NCBI GenBank assembly: GCA_021432635.1
Contig: MU270032.1
Location: forward strand, 1 to 64,000
Direction of reading: 5' to 3'
DNA: 64,000 nt
Source: Thozetella sp. PMI_491
Lineage: Eukaryota; Ascomycota; Sordariomycetes; Chaetosphaeriales; Chaetosphaeriaceae
The notes below the pieces were generated by a model. The model was not told the origin of the DNA, ran no database searches, and saw only the letters and a list, made by a program, of their open reading frames with translations. This document shows, piece after piece, positions 54,827 to 64,000 of this stretch. Within the stretch, counting starts at the first letter, position 1. Every line of letters starts with the position of its first letter. The position numbers and the translations under genes were made by a program.

Positions 54827-55649
54827 TGTAGCCGTAAATCGAGCTGAGGGTAATCAGATGAGGAAACAGGGATGCTTACTCCTCCTCTCACGAAGAATCC
54901 TTCTTGGAAGAAAAGAGCCTAGGTAGTTATTGGGGGACCGGTTACCGGCGTCTTTGTTGGGCGGGTGGGGCCGCTACTGTGCGAACGCCGTGTTCGGCTG
55001 TAGACGACGGATGGACCCGCTCTTCCGAAGTCAGCTGAGCAGAGTTAATACTAGGCTTCTTCTAAAGAAAATGCCAGCATGAATGGATCATCTATTGCTA
55101 TAACGTTGATATATAAGTCTAATACTCCACGGGAGAAAGCAAAGTAGCTGGTGCACTAACACTAGCTATTTATTGGCTAGAAAAAAATGGCCTCGCTGCC
55201 TCTCTAGGCACATGCAGGAGTGGGGCTGCTGGAGCCGGCAGCAAGCTCTGGCTGCAGGCACTTTCGGCAGCGAAACAATAAGACGCGTACTCCAAAGAAC
55301 AAGATGTCCAAGACGCCTATATGACACCTAATCCGCTGCCTAGGATTAAGGCTAAAAGCGAGCTGCTCAGCGGAGATTCTCACTTCACTACTTGCGAACA
55401 TGCAGCAACGAAAGCTGTTTACCAACTAGATAGAATCAGATGAGGGATCAATAATTATTAAAAGAGTGGAAGTTTTACCGTAGACCACTAGCAATGTGCT
55501 AAACTAAGATCAATTATGTGCTCATACCAAGCATGATGGCCTTTGCATGTAGTACTCTGATACTCTCTTCTTGCATTACCGAGCTCAATCCGTGTTGCTT
55601 GTCTACAGGTTCACGTTTCCTCAGTCGGGTCGGAGAGTTTTTGGGAGTG
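54827..55649. other. Intergenic with dispersed repeat copy 2
   Basis: Between the D-aminoacylase start and the 3' end of the DUF2306-type gene B. It holds the second repeat copy (55172-55257) and no recognisable gene. Confidence 0.5.
55172..55257 (+). repeat. Dispersed repeat, copy 2
   Basis: Second copy of the element at 52362-52447, same orientation. Conserved blocks are attggctag, the A-run, atggcctcgctgcctc and cacatgcaggagtgggg; the right part diverges. Confidence 0.85.
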
Positions 55650-56920
55650 TTAATTCCCATATGTCGTGTTGTCATATGCCGTGTTCACATGTGTCGAGGT
55701 ATTGCGTGGCACATCATCCTGGGGGATTGGCAACAAGCCTTGAGCTTGTGGGAACTCCATATCCATCTCCTTCGGAGTCCACCTAGGCGCATCGCCCAGA
55801 CGATCGGTAGTCAAGCCAGCGCTTCCAGGGTTCTTCATTCCAGCCTCTAGTTGCCTCTGGTATGACACCTTGCGCAGCCTTTCTGTCTCGGCAGGGGTTA
55901 AGTTCAGCTATACAGAGTGTCAGCAGTTATTCTCTGGCTTCCGTTGTCGTCATTATCGCCATGCTCACATAAAGCTCTGCTAAGACGGCATGGATGGTCA
56001 GGGCTAGCCAGGCCGCCGCTCCAAAGTTGAGTCCAAGTGCAGCGGCGACTTCATCTCCCTTCCCGGGGAAAGTGGCCTTCACCGCAGCTAGTGCGTTGGG
56101 ATTGGCACCGGAGTAGAAGTCCTCACAGCTTGGGTACTTGGCCAATGTTGCGTTCTGTCCCCCAAGAATGCTGTCGATTTCATCGCAATGTTTCGCCATG
56201 TAATAGTCGCCAATGTTCGAAATGACCATGGCAGAGATGGACATGATAATTCGCAGGGTGATAATGGAGCTTGCCTGCAGTAACGGTCGGGTCAGTCTCC
56301 GCGACAGCGCTATGGATTGGCTGGTATGCGGGGAAGCACAAGGGGGAAACACTTACATATGCCCATGCCCTGATCATCCAGGCCCGGTGCTGCTCAATCT
56401 GCAGCCTCTTGATGTTGATGTAAGCGAGGAGCATGGATCCAAGAAACATAATGGACATCCCGCCGACCGCGTATTGGGTTGCCATAGTCCCTCCCATGGC
56501 GTGTCTTGCAACCAGGAAAACTCCCACAACGCTGACTACTCCAAGGAGGAGGATAACATATCCATTCACGCGATGGAAGAGGATGACCTTGTGTCTGATG
56601 GCCGGAACGAACTGGAAGCAAGCTAGGAAGGCGGCCGGCAAAACAGCAGCGAGGTGCATGATGATGCCTGTCTTGGCGCTCAGCTCTTTGAGGTAATAGA
56701 AGCACTCCCCGGGTCCCGCATGGTTGATGCTGTATTCACCACTGCAATAGACGCCATAGAAGTTGAGGTACATCAGGCGGGAGAGCGTGAACCCCATGAG
56801 GGCGCCGATGCAGATGAAAAAAAAGACAAAGTTATATCCTTTACTGAAGCCGATTGGATTGTAGACTAGCCGAGCAACACGGACGAAGCCATTCGCAGGA
56901 GGTCGAGCTGGGGCTACCAT
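55650..56920 (-). CDS. DUF2306-type multi-pass membrane protein, copy B
   Basis: 375 residues from exons 56920-56357, 56274-55969 and 55907-55650. The first exon is 564 bases, exactly as in copy A at 7726-8935, and intron positions match (after RAWAY and after LAELY). Shared blocks: VRxARLVYNPIGFSKGYN, ACFQFVPAIRHK, RVNGYVILLLG, INIKRLQIEQHRAWMIRAW, LNLTPAETERLR and the tail RQLEAGMKNPGSAGLTTDRLGD. The C-terminus is longer and polar. Hydrophobic segments indicate a multi-pass membrane protein; the physiological role of fungal DUF2306 proteins is not established. No operon-like link to the neighbouring D-aminoacylase beyond shared orientation. Confidence 0.82.
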
Positions 56921-58850
56921 AGTTGCCGTCGGAGTGGAGGATTTCTGAGCTGGAAAAGGTTCGAATGAGATTTTAAACCTTTTTAGGCACTAGATTCGGT
57001 CAAAGGGTGGGAAATCGTCTACTGAGAAATAGATAGCTAATGGATATGGGCATGGAGGCCTCGAATGCATTTTATTTCGTTCTTATACTCCGTCCTTTGA
57101 TATAACCCAGTCCACAACAAGTTCTCGTGTTTCAAATATCTTAGACTTGCACTAGTTTCGGCGGCTCATGAACTTTCGCTCAGTTCTCGGGCGCGAGAAC
57201 CACGCGAAACGGGGACACCACCTGTGGTAACAATGCGCGCGTGTGAGGTACTCGTCCATTCCCAGCCCCAGCTGCGATATCATCGCCCCCGAGGCGCATG
57301 CCGTCCGTAGCCAATCCAACTTTGCTATTGATTCATTGTACTTGGGGTTCTCTGGGAGATTAGGATAGCCATCCTCCTTCTCATCCCGTGGGAGATCCAC
57401 GGCCAACTTTTGCAACGGCGACCAATTTGGCCAACAAGACGCGCCGTTGAGCTGAACTGAACCCTTTTGGGCAACATGGCGCGCTGTCGAGCTGACATTA
57501 GTGGCCCCTGTCGGCTCCACCTAGCCAGCCCCCCAAAGCTGACGTCCATTGCCGAGATAATCCGCTATTCCTTGATAGCTGCCGGCCATACCTTGGTATT
57601 GTCGGTTTAAGCACATCAAGTCTTGGCTAGGAGTAATCCGCGTTTTCGGTCAAGCTTCGTCCAGGGGCAGTGCGTGATGCTGTTGTTCCCTCTGGCCGCA
57701 CAGCCACAGCGTGTGCGCTAAAGGAGTGCTCGCAGACGCCCCTTGTCAAGTCAGCGCAGTATCCCCGCCTTGCCAACGCCACACGAATCCTTCTTGCTAT
57801 AGTGGCCTAAAACGGTAGCAACACGCGCGGCCCCTTCAACCCGCAATCAACTGTTATCCAGGTCGAGTGACCGCTTTGAAACGCTGATTAAAGTTCTGAA
57901 TTAGGCTAACTAGCGGCTTCTTAGAGACAGTGCGTGCTGGGGAGTCGAAGTACTGCTATCAGGATTGAATTAACAGCCTGCATTCACAAGTGCTTCCGGC
58001 TATTGGTCTATGGTAAGTTAAGCACGTGAGCGCCTTTGAGCAGTGGCTATATTCAATGGGAGCCGTAGCCAAAGCTGAGCATCACATCAGGCCTTCCGTG
58101 CGCAGCACCTCGCCCAGCCTAAGTCTTCATCAGAACATTCTTCATAGCTCAAAGATCTACTACCACCTTCTCCGTATCAAGCGGTAGCCAACTGATACCT
58201 AGCCCTAGTTGCTTCCAGAAGACAACGATATGAGACCAAGATATTTATTAGCCGGATCGAGCCTCTATTGCTGCCTGTGTTGTTTATATACTCTTAGGAG
58301 CTAAACTATTGTCCTGCTAACTTTAACTCTTTCTGATTATTTGGAGACCCACATAGTCTACGCTACAGTGCGTACTATACTCCCAGCCAATATCTGAACA
58401 TATGTTCCTACACTGGCCAAGTTCCCCAAACCACAGTTCGATAAGCTAACAGTTGTGTTCATAGCGATAGATAGTGTTATAGCAACTTGGAGCTACGATG
58501 AAGTGAATAGGCGGTTTCAGAGCAGGCCATGTATCGCTTTCAGATATCGACCTCCGTACAGTCGCGGGTGACACGCATATACCTGTCAAAAGAGGCTTGG
58601 GACGAAGGAGAAGAGTCATTATTGGAGCTAAGAAGATGATGCTGCTAGCCTGAGCCTTTTTTTAAATGGTGACGTAGAGGTTAGCCGGCTCTGTCGGACG
58701 GAAATGTAAGAGTTACAAGTGTGGCAGAGTAAACTCTTCTATCCTTCCCTTAACCGTGCTTCTCACCAAGGAAGCCGCACTTCCCCAGGGGAAGGTGAAT
58801 ATCAAATGGTTCCTTGGTTCCCGTGGGATCTGGGAATAAACTTGAAGGGC
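56921..58850. other. 1.9 kb intergenic, A/T-rich and gene-poor
   Basis: No intact gene recognised. A 122-codon frame at 57152-57520 (minus) has no known family; it could be a relic. The right part is A/T-rich and full of stops, as in old decayed repeat DNA. Confidence 0.5.
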
Positions 58851-61800
58851 TTATTCTTCCTCGGCATCACCTCTCTGTATTTCTTCCCACCGCTCTTGCC
58901 TTCCAGCCCACGCTGCACGCCTTTTGTTGAATGATAGACTCAATCTTTTCTTTTCAAATTTTACAATCTGTACAATTCTCGATAGCTGAGGTCGACTGCT
59001 GTTATCTGGAAGCTGACTGCACGCTGTTTTAGAGGCATTAGTTGCTTGCGTGACATCTTGGGAAGTCAATTTCGCCTGAAGCATAGGCATGGAAGGTGGG
59101 TTAGGTGGCATAGAGTGGGCCTTCAGCCACTGCAGCACACGACTTAGTGATTCGTGCAGATCCGTATTGCTCATCTTAAGCGGCATTAATCGGGGAGATA
59201 GTAGCTGCAGAAATTCCACAGATCTAACTTCCTGTGCATTGGTGTTTGGGTCCTGCGCAAGATTCTCAAGCGGCCGTAGAAACTCCATCACCTGCTGCTC
59301 TAAAGTTTCGATTTGCCGAGCATCTACAGCTTCGATGTGTCTCGTAGAGCATAATTCGATAAGAAATATGTCCCAGGAAACTAAGGCTGCGTGTTTATCC
59401 AAGTTTGATGTTGTTCCAGTCACGGCTTCGAGTAGAGCTTGCCCAAGACCCGGAAGAGCAGGCATCCGTAGACGTAAAGTAAAGGTTGAGTTGAGTAGCC
59501 CCAACCAGAATTTGAGAAAGTCTCGGAGTGCGTCATGGGTGCTAGTGGCAAGCTCGTCTGCGAGATAGGTTTTAAAAGAGTATATAATAGACACACATAA
59601 GAATCCGAGAGATTTGGTTTGCTGGAGGAGCTCCGGATGTCGATCTGTTGCCACTAACCACCGGAAACTATTATCGCAGTTTTGCGTTTCGTCGACCCAA
59701 GTTGCGGCATCGGAGCCATAGTTATCAAGGAGCAGGATGGCCGACCAGTGCGTGTCTGAAGTTGCCTTATGATACCCCATTTGGGCGTAGGAATCGGCGA
59801 GGCACCAGTGCTTGCTAAGCGTCATGTCGAACTCTCTGAGGCACGCAGTTGGGATGGGGTCCTGCTGCTTCTCACTCAACTGCGCATACCTCAATCCAGA
59901 GTACATGCATTGCCAAACCAAATTCCCCTGTCGTTGTGCAACTTGCATAGGTGAGTGGCTCTTGGCCATCATAATGCAAGAGAAGAAGAGGGCATGATAC
60001 GGATTATGTTGACTCCAGGACTTGATCTCAGCCCACACGCCCTGTTCATCCAAGAACTCGGCAACAGTTCTGTGTAAGAACTCGATATGCGGCCGGACAA
60101 TTGTCGTGTCTCCTATCAGATGTTCTATCATGGCCTTAGGTCGGCGTCGGTACTTTCTTTTCTGGAGCTCTAGGAGCCCACAGCACCGACTTCGGATGCG
60201 CCTGTCGATTTCGTCCAGTCTTCTCTGTTCCGCTTTACGAGTCATTTTCTCGAACTTTGCCTCTCGGACAGTCGTCCAGTCTTCTTCTGCGAATGATAAC
60301 TGGATTGCCAGAAGCGGCTGATTCCGTATGCCTTGTTCTACTGCTCGACTTCTCGCGTATACCTGGAATATGTTTGACGCTTGCTCGCGGTAGTTGATAG
60401 GTATTCTTCTCAGCATGTGTGCGTATAGATCGGCCAGATCGCTAGGCAGCTCTTCGAGTCGCGCACGTAACTCGCTGATCTTGTCGCCATCCTGAAGCCC
60501 GACCCGAACAGACTTGACGACAAGAGCGATCCAGAGAAATATTCCCTGTGATTTCGCTACAAGCTCATCGAGAAGCCCGAACCACTCAAGGCCCCCACGC
60601 TTAACGAGTGTCTTTCCAATCATGGATTCACAGTACTGATGCATGTCGTCCCAAGTAAGGTCGTGTAGTCGGAGGCCGGGGGCGGAGGCAAAGAAATCTG
60701 TGCAGGATGGAATAGGCCGGCTGGATACGACAAACTTGACGTTGGATGACGCTGCGCTTGCGAGGAGCTCCAATAACTCAAGATAGTCTCCTTCATATTC
60801 GTCTATCCCGTCGATAAGGAAGAAGAATCGGTGCGATGGGCTTGCCTGCCCCGCTAGCCGCCGAAACCAACGCTTCAAGTCAGGAAGGGTGGGTTCTCCA
60901 ATCACTGGAGAAAGCGAGTTGGCCGCTTCTTTGCATAGTTCTTGGAACACTGCAGGGATCAGCTTGGGCTGACGCTCGAGAATGTCGTGTAACAGGGATC
61001 TTAGAAGGCCTTCTTGGCGTTTTTGCAGCGGAGTACCGAGATTCCAAAAGAAGAACGACGCGCAAACCAGCGAATCTCCTTTGGCCCACTTCTCGAGATG
61101 AGCCCAAGTTGTTGGATCCTGCCATACGTATTTCATCAAAGTCGACTTTCCAGATCCAGCTTTTCCATTGATCCAATAGAAGTCGCCGCAATTTTCGAGC
61201 CATTGGGGAAAGTTGGACCAAGGCTTGGCCAGCTGACTCGGCTTCTGGAAGATCCAGCGAAACGTAGCATAATGGGCCTCCTGAATGTCGTCCATCCGCG
61301 TCTTGATGTGACGAAAGTAAATATTATCGAGAATCTGGTGCTGGAGCTCATCAAAACGTAAAGATCCTAGGCAAGCTTGCAATTTGTTATCACTCTGGTG
61401 GCTGCTGATCTGTAGAACACCTTGTTCGAAATCACGGGAGTTGAGCGTTGTGGATGATGACTGTGGATGAATAGTTCTTGTCTCCCCGGTAGTCAGAGTC
61501 AAGATGGCGGCGATTACTTCACCGTGGTTTCTCTTGATAAGATCTAGGCTGTCGTCAACCCTTCTCCTGAGTTCCTTGGCCTCCCCTTGGTTGAATGCAA
61601 GGACTTCCACAATTTTGGTGTCGCGACGCCTCACGTTCTCCAACTCGTCGGACTGGCGGCCTAGGTAAACGTCAATCTTGGAGTTTAAGCAAGAAAGAAC
61701 TCTGAGAACAAGTTGCTCGCGGTAGATCGACAGCCGCGCTCTCAAGTCTTCGATATGGTCCGCTTTCCAGATTGTACGAAGAGCCTGTAGGAAGTTGGTC

Positions 61801-62223
61801 CACTTGCATCGCTCTACCGTCTTTCCTTTTCTTCCCAGCTCTTCAGCTTCTGCTCTGTCTATCTTCTTGGGCCTCAGAGACCGTAGAGCGTCGGCGAGAT
61901 TCCGAGCGATCTCGCTGCACTCGCCTAGCATCCTGTCAAGTGCCTAAGGGTTGATTAGCGCGCAAGTTTACATGGAGAGTGGAATGTCAATCCCTGACCA
62001 TCTCATCCTCTGCCGAGGGACCTAGTGGGCCATGCGCCCGTCGCGATCGGCTTTTTAAAGTCGCATTCAGCTTCAGAAGGTCATTTGTCGTTTGCTCGAA
62101 AGCCTCGTATGTCAGCGGTTGGCCAACTTGGCGAATGTCGCGGTAGTCCTTGAGAAGACCAGTCGTATAGTCAACAAACTGGACGACAGCCGCCGCGATA
62201 CTCAGGGCACTGAAAGGATCCAT
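58851..62223 (-). CDS. NACHT-type NLR (STAND) protein
   Basis: 1105 residues from exons 62223-61999 and 61943-58851 (intron 55 bases with a gtcagg donor). The N-terminus MDPFSALSIAAAVVQFVDYT is the start typical of the fungal N-terminal STAND (HeLo-like) domain, with helical sequence to about residue 300. The NACHT core follows: P-loop GKAGSGKSTLMKY near residue 335, Walker B RFFFLIDGIDEYEGD near 451, then KFVVSSRPIP (sensor 1), LHDLTWDDMHQYCESMI and the winged-helix region. The C-terminus (about 400 residues) is helical and ends basic, KRRAAWAGRQERWEEI. No ankyrin, WD40 or TPR repeats are obvious, so the sensor region is divergent or lost. Such proteins oligomerise on sensing ligand and control cell death or conspecific recognition. 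It is divergent from a second gene at the window end. Confidence 0.88.
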
Positions 62224-63487
62224 TCTTGAGGCGCCAAACGGGCTGCTAAGTATGAGGGCGTTGTTGAAAAGCCTGTGAATGGGGAAAATGTTGGTGATGA
62301 TTGAAGGTGGTAGGTGATAATGCGGCTGGGCTGCGCCACCGCCTCCTCAGCTGCAGATAACGTGACAGGCTGCCTGGTCTCTTTTTGCTCACCAGCTTCT
62401 CACCAGCTGTAACATCCCTGCTATTAATGCGCCAAGGCATTGAGAAAGGTTCAGCCTTCTACGCCCAGCAGCCAGAGAATGGCGGGTTGCTGGACGCGAT
62501 AAACCTCGGCCCGTGTGATTAGATTCCAACCGGCAGAAAGTGGTGTATGCTACACTGGCTTCAGAAGCATCAGAGCTAGTGACATTCATGGTGCTTCAAC
62601 TTGATGCTAAGAGTTGAAATGGCTTATATTTAATATAATATACATGTCACACGTTTATAATCTTTCCATCAGCCACCTCTTGTCTTCCTATAGTAAGATC
62701 TTTTATTTGGCCCTAGATATGACTCTTTACATGATAATTCTTAAGGCTCCAGATAGACTTAGATGCCATTTTAGAGTCAAGAAGCATGTTCACCTTTCGT
62801 CAAAGGTCTAGTTAACCGTTAGAGTACTAGCCTACAGATCATATTTCTATCCTTATACCCCTTCCCTATAGCATAGCTATAGTAACTGGTATATATATAA
62901 TAGGAAAAGGGAAATATTTCACCTATAAATTAATAAAACGCCTTTATTGTGACGTGTGGAGGCCGGCCTGCCAGTGGGTGGGGGTCCTACATTAGGGAGC
63001 AAGCGATTCGCAGCCGAACGGCTGGCGATCTTGCTCCTACAGAGATCAACTTATGTTACAAAATCACCATTTATACGTCATATATCAGTGCCCCCACCTT
63101 TTTTCCGCTAGTTGCCCAAGCAGTGCAGTGTGTAAAGTGGCTAATACGAGAGCGATGTGCGTGGTATTACATTTTTAAACAAAGCTTAACTTATATTTAA
63201 TAGAGTATTAACAAATAAGTAGGCTACCTTGCATCTCCCAGTGCTGACATCGAACTTGGCACAAGCACAAGGTGGACTCCGTGGTGCCTTTTAAACTTGA
63301 TTAGGTAAGCTGCAGGGGATAATCAAGCCTGAGGCTGCTGCCTGCGCCACCTCCCCAAACATCGCTGACGTCCTGGTCGGCTGCGACACGCCTATCGAAT
63401 AATCCATATTCTCCCTATAAGGCCAAGAGACTAGCGCCTTGGCGACGTCTTTCTCTTACACCTCTCTTGTACAAATCTCTATTCTTG
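62224..63487. promoter_or_regulatory. 1.26 kb divergent spacer of NLR and partner gene
   Basis: Non-coding region between divergent genes. It contains A/T-rich tracts (62600-62940) and an imperfect hairpin at 62994-63038 with ggagcaag / cttgctcc outer arms. I find no regulatory motif that can be named. Confidence 0.5.
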
Positions 63488-64000
63488 ATGGATGCTCCTT
63501 CTCCTACGCCTCGGAGGCCACCGCCTCCTCCAGCTAAACCGAAGGCGCTGACTGGAATCCCCGTAGCATTGAGGCCAAGTGCGCTTGCTACGCCACCTCT
63601 CCCGCCCAGACCATCGGCTCTGGCATCCTCTCCCGATCGCGGTGATACAGATGCGCCTCGGGGTAGCAATGAAACGTCATCGCCCGCTAGTTTCATTCTA
63701 GGGGCGATTCGAGGTAGTGCTGAAAAAACCGGGGCGGCTTTTGCCGTGGCGGGAGCCGCAGTTCAGAAAGGGGCCATCAGCACAGCGGGTGTATTGAAAG
63801 ATGGCTGGGACCACACTTCCAATGCTGTCGGCGAGACCAGCGTGGGGGTGCTGCTCACGCACGTTCAAGGTGACATACGGGATACTGGGCGTAAGCTGTC
63901 TCAAAAGGACAGCCTGTGCGAACAATGCGCCCGATTCCCGGTCTCGGCATGCTGGGTCGGCGGGTCAGGCGCAGAGACGCTGGAATGGAGCACGCCTCTT
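63488..64000 (+). CDS. 5' part of a gene: Pro-rich, Ala/Gly segment, HET-like Cys motif
   Basis: Open for all 171 codons from ATG 63488 to the end, so the 3' end is missing. Residues 1-35 are Pro/Ala-rich (PTPRRPPPPPAKPKALTG). Residues about 68-100 are Ala/Gly-rich with spaced small residues (FILGAIRGSAEKTGAAFAVA, then GAAVQKGAISTAGVLKDGWD), reading like an amphipathic or glycine-zipper helix. Residues about 143-155 are LCEQCARFPVSACW, then TLEWSTPL: a C-x2-C...C layout that resembles the start of fungal HET-domain proteins, where a Trp/Leu motif and another Cys pair follow. The HET domain itself lies outside the window. Homology is tentative; the whole could be a novel effector of the adjacent NLR. 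Confidence 0.45.
   Translation, partial: MDAPSPTPRRPPPPPAKPKALTGIPVALRPSALATPPLPPRPSALASSPDRGDTDAPRGSNETSSPASFILGAIRGSAEKTGAAFAVAGAAVQKGAISTAGVLKDGWDHTSNAVGETSVGVLLTHVQGDIRDTGRKLSQKDSLCEQCARFPVSACWVGGSGAETLEWSTPL

Noticed and set aside
57152-57549. 122-codon minus-strand frame
   Set aside because: No family features or neighbours that support it; kept only as a possible relic in the intergenic note.
63415-63925. Minus-strand frames over the right-end gene
   Set aside because: They mirror the Pro-rich plus-strand frame, which is open for the full 513 bases to the window edge.

Overview
The window is nuclear DNA of a filamentous ascomycete (Pezizomycotina, probably Eurotiomycetes such as an Aspergillus or Penicillium relative). 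The evidence is the gene content: Zn2Cys6 regulators, a CorA-like transporter of the fungal type, a rhodopsin-fold Pth11-like membrane protein, tyrosinase, GH12, a secreted HEXXH protein, and a NACHT-type NLR. Introns are short (about 50-95 bp) with GT-AG or sometimes GC-AG ends, and genes are monocistronic with 0.2-2 kb spacers. I found no tRNA, rRNA, CRISPR array or intact transposon. It looks like an accessory, subtelomere-like region: five NTP- or DNA-binding regulators, many secreted or membrane proteins, three gene relics and several gene-poor stretches. All exon models below were joined by hand from splice signals and reading frame.

Layout. 0-7 kb: a Zn2Cys6 regulator with a long palindrome in its promoter, an amidohydrolase relic, and a 9-exon CorA-like transporter gene that includes a 9-base exon. 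7-13 kb: DUF2306-type membrane protein A, a LITAF-type zinc-ribbon protein, and a second Zn2Cys6 regulator. 13-20.6 kb: a secreted metallo-beta-lactamase-fold hydrolase divergent from a third Zn2Cys6 regulator, then a membrane protein with a long Thr-x-Thr repeat. 21-25 kb: a secreted Vgb-lyase-like beta-propeller, a 78-residue cysteine-containing secreted protein, and a secreted HEXXH protein. 26-34 kb: a compact set of a fourth Zn2Cys6 regulator, an MFS transporter, a nitrilase and an atypical SDR, which reads like a small nitrile-handling cluster. 34.6-39.5 kb: a Gfo/Idh/MocA relic, a membrane-anchored pepsin-like protein lacking the first catalytic Asp, and a Ser/Thr-rich GPI-type cell-surface protein. 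40.9-43 kb: a P450 C-terminal stub and a secreted tyrosinase. 45-51 kb: a Pth11/rhodopsin-like membrane protein, a HGSNAT/NagX-like membrane protein, and a GH12 glucanase. 52-57 kb: a D-aminoacylase flanked by two copies of an ~86 bp repeat, and DUF2306 protein B, a paralogue of A. 58.8-64 kb: a NACHT NLR and, divergent from it, the start of a second gene running off the window with a Pro-rich head, an Ala/Gly segment and a Cys motif resembling the start of HET-domain proteins.

The most interesting items are the NLR plus divergent partner at the right end, the Thr-x-Thr repeat protein, the nitrilase cluster, the repeat-flanked D-aminoacylase, and the number of GC-AG introns.
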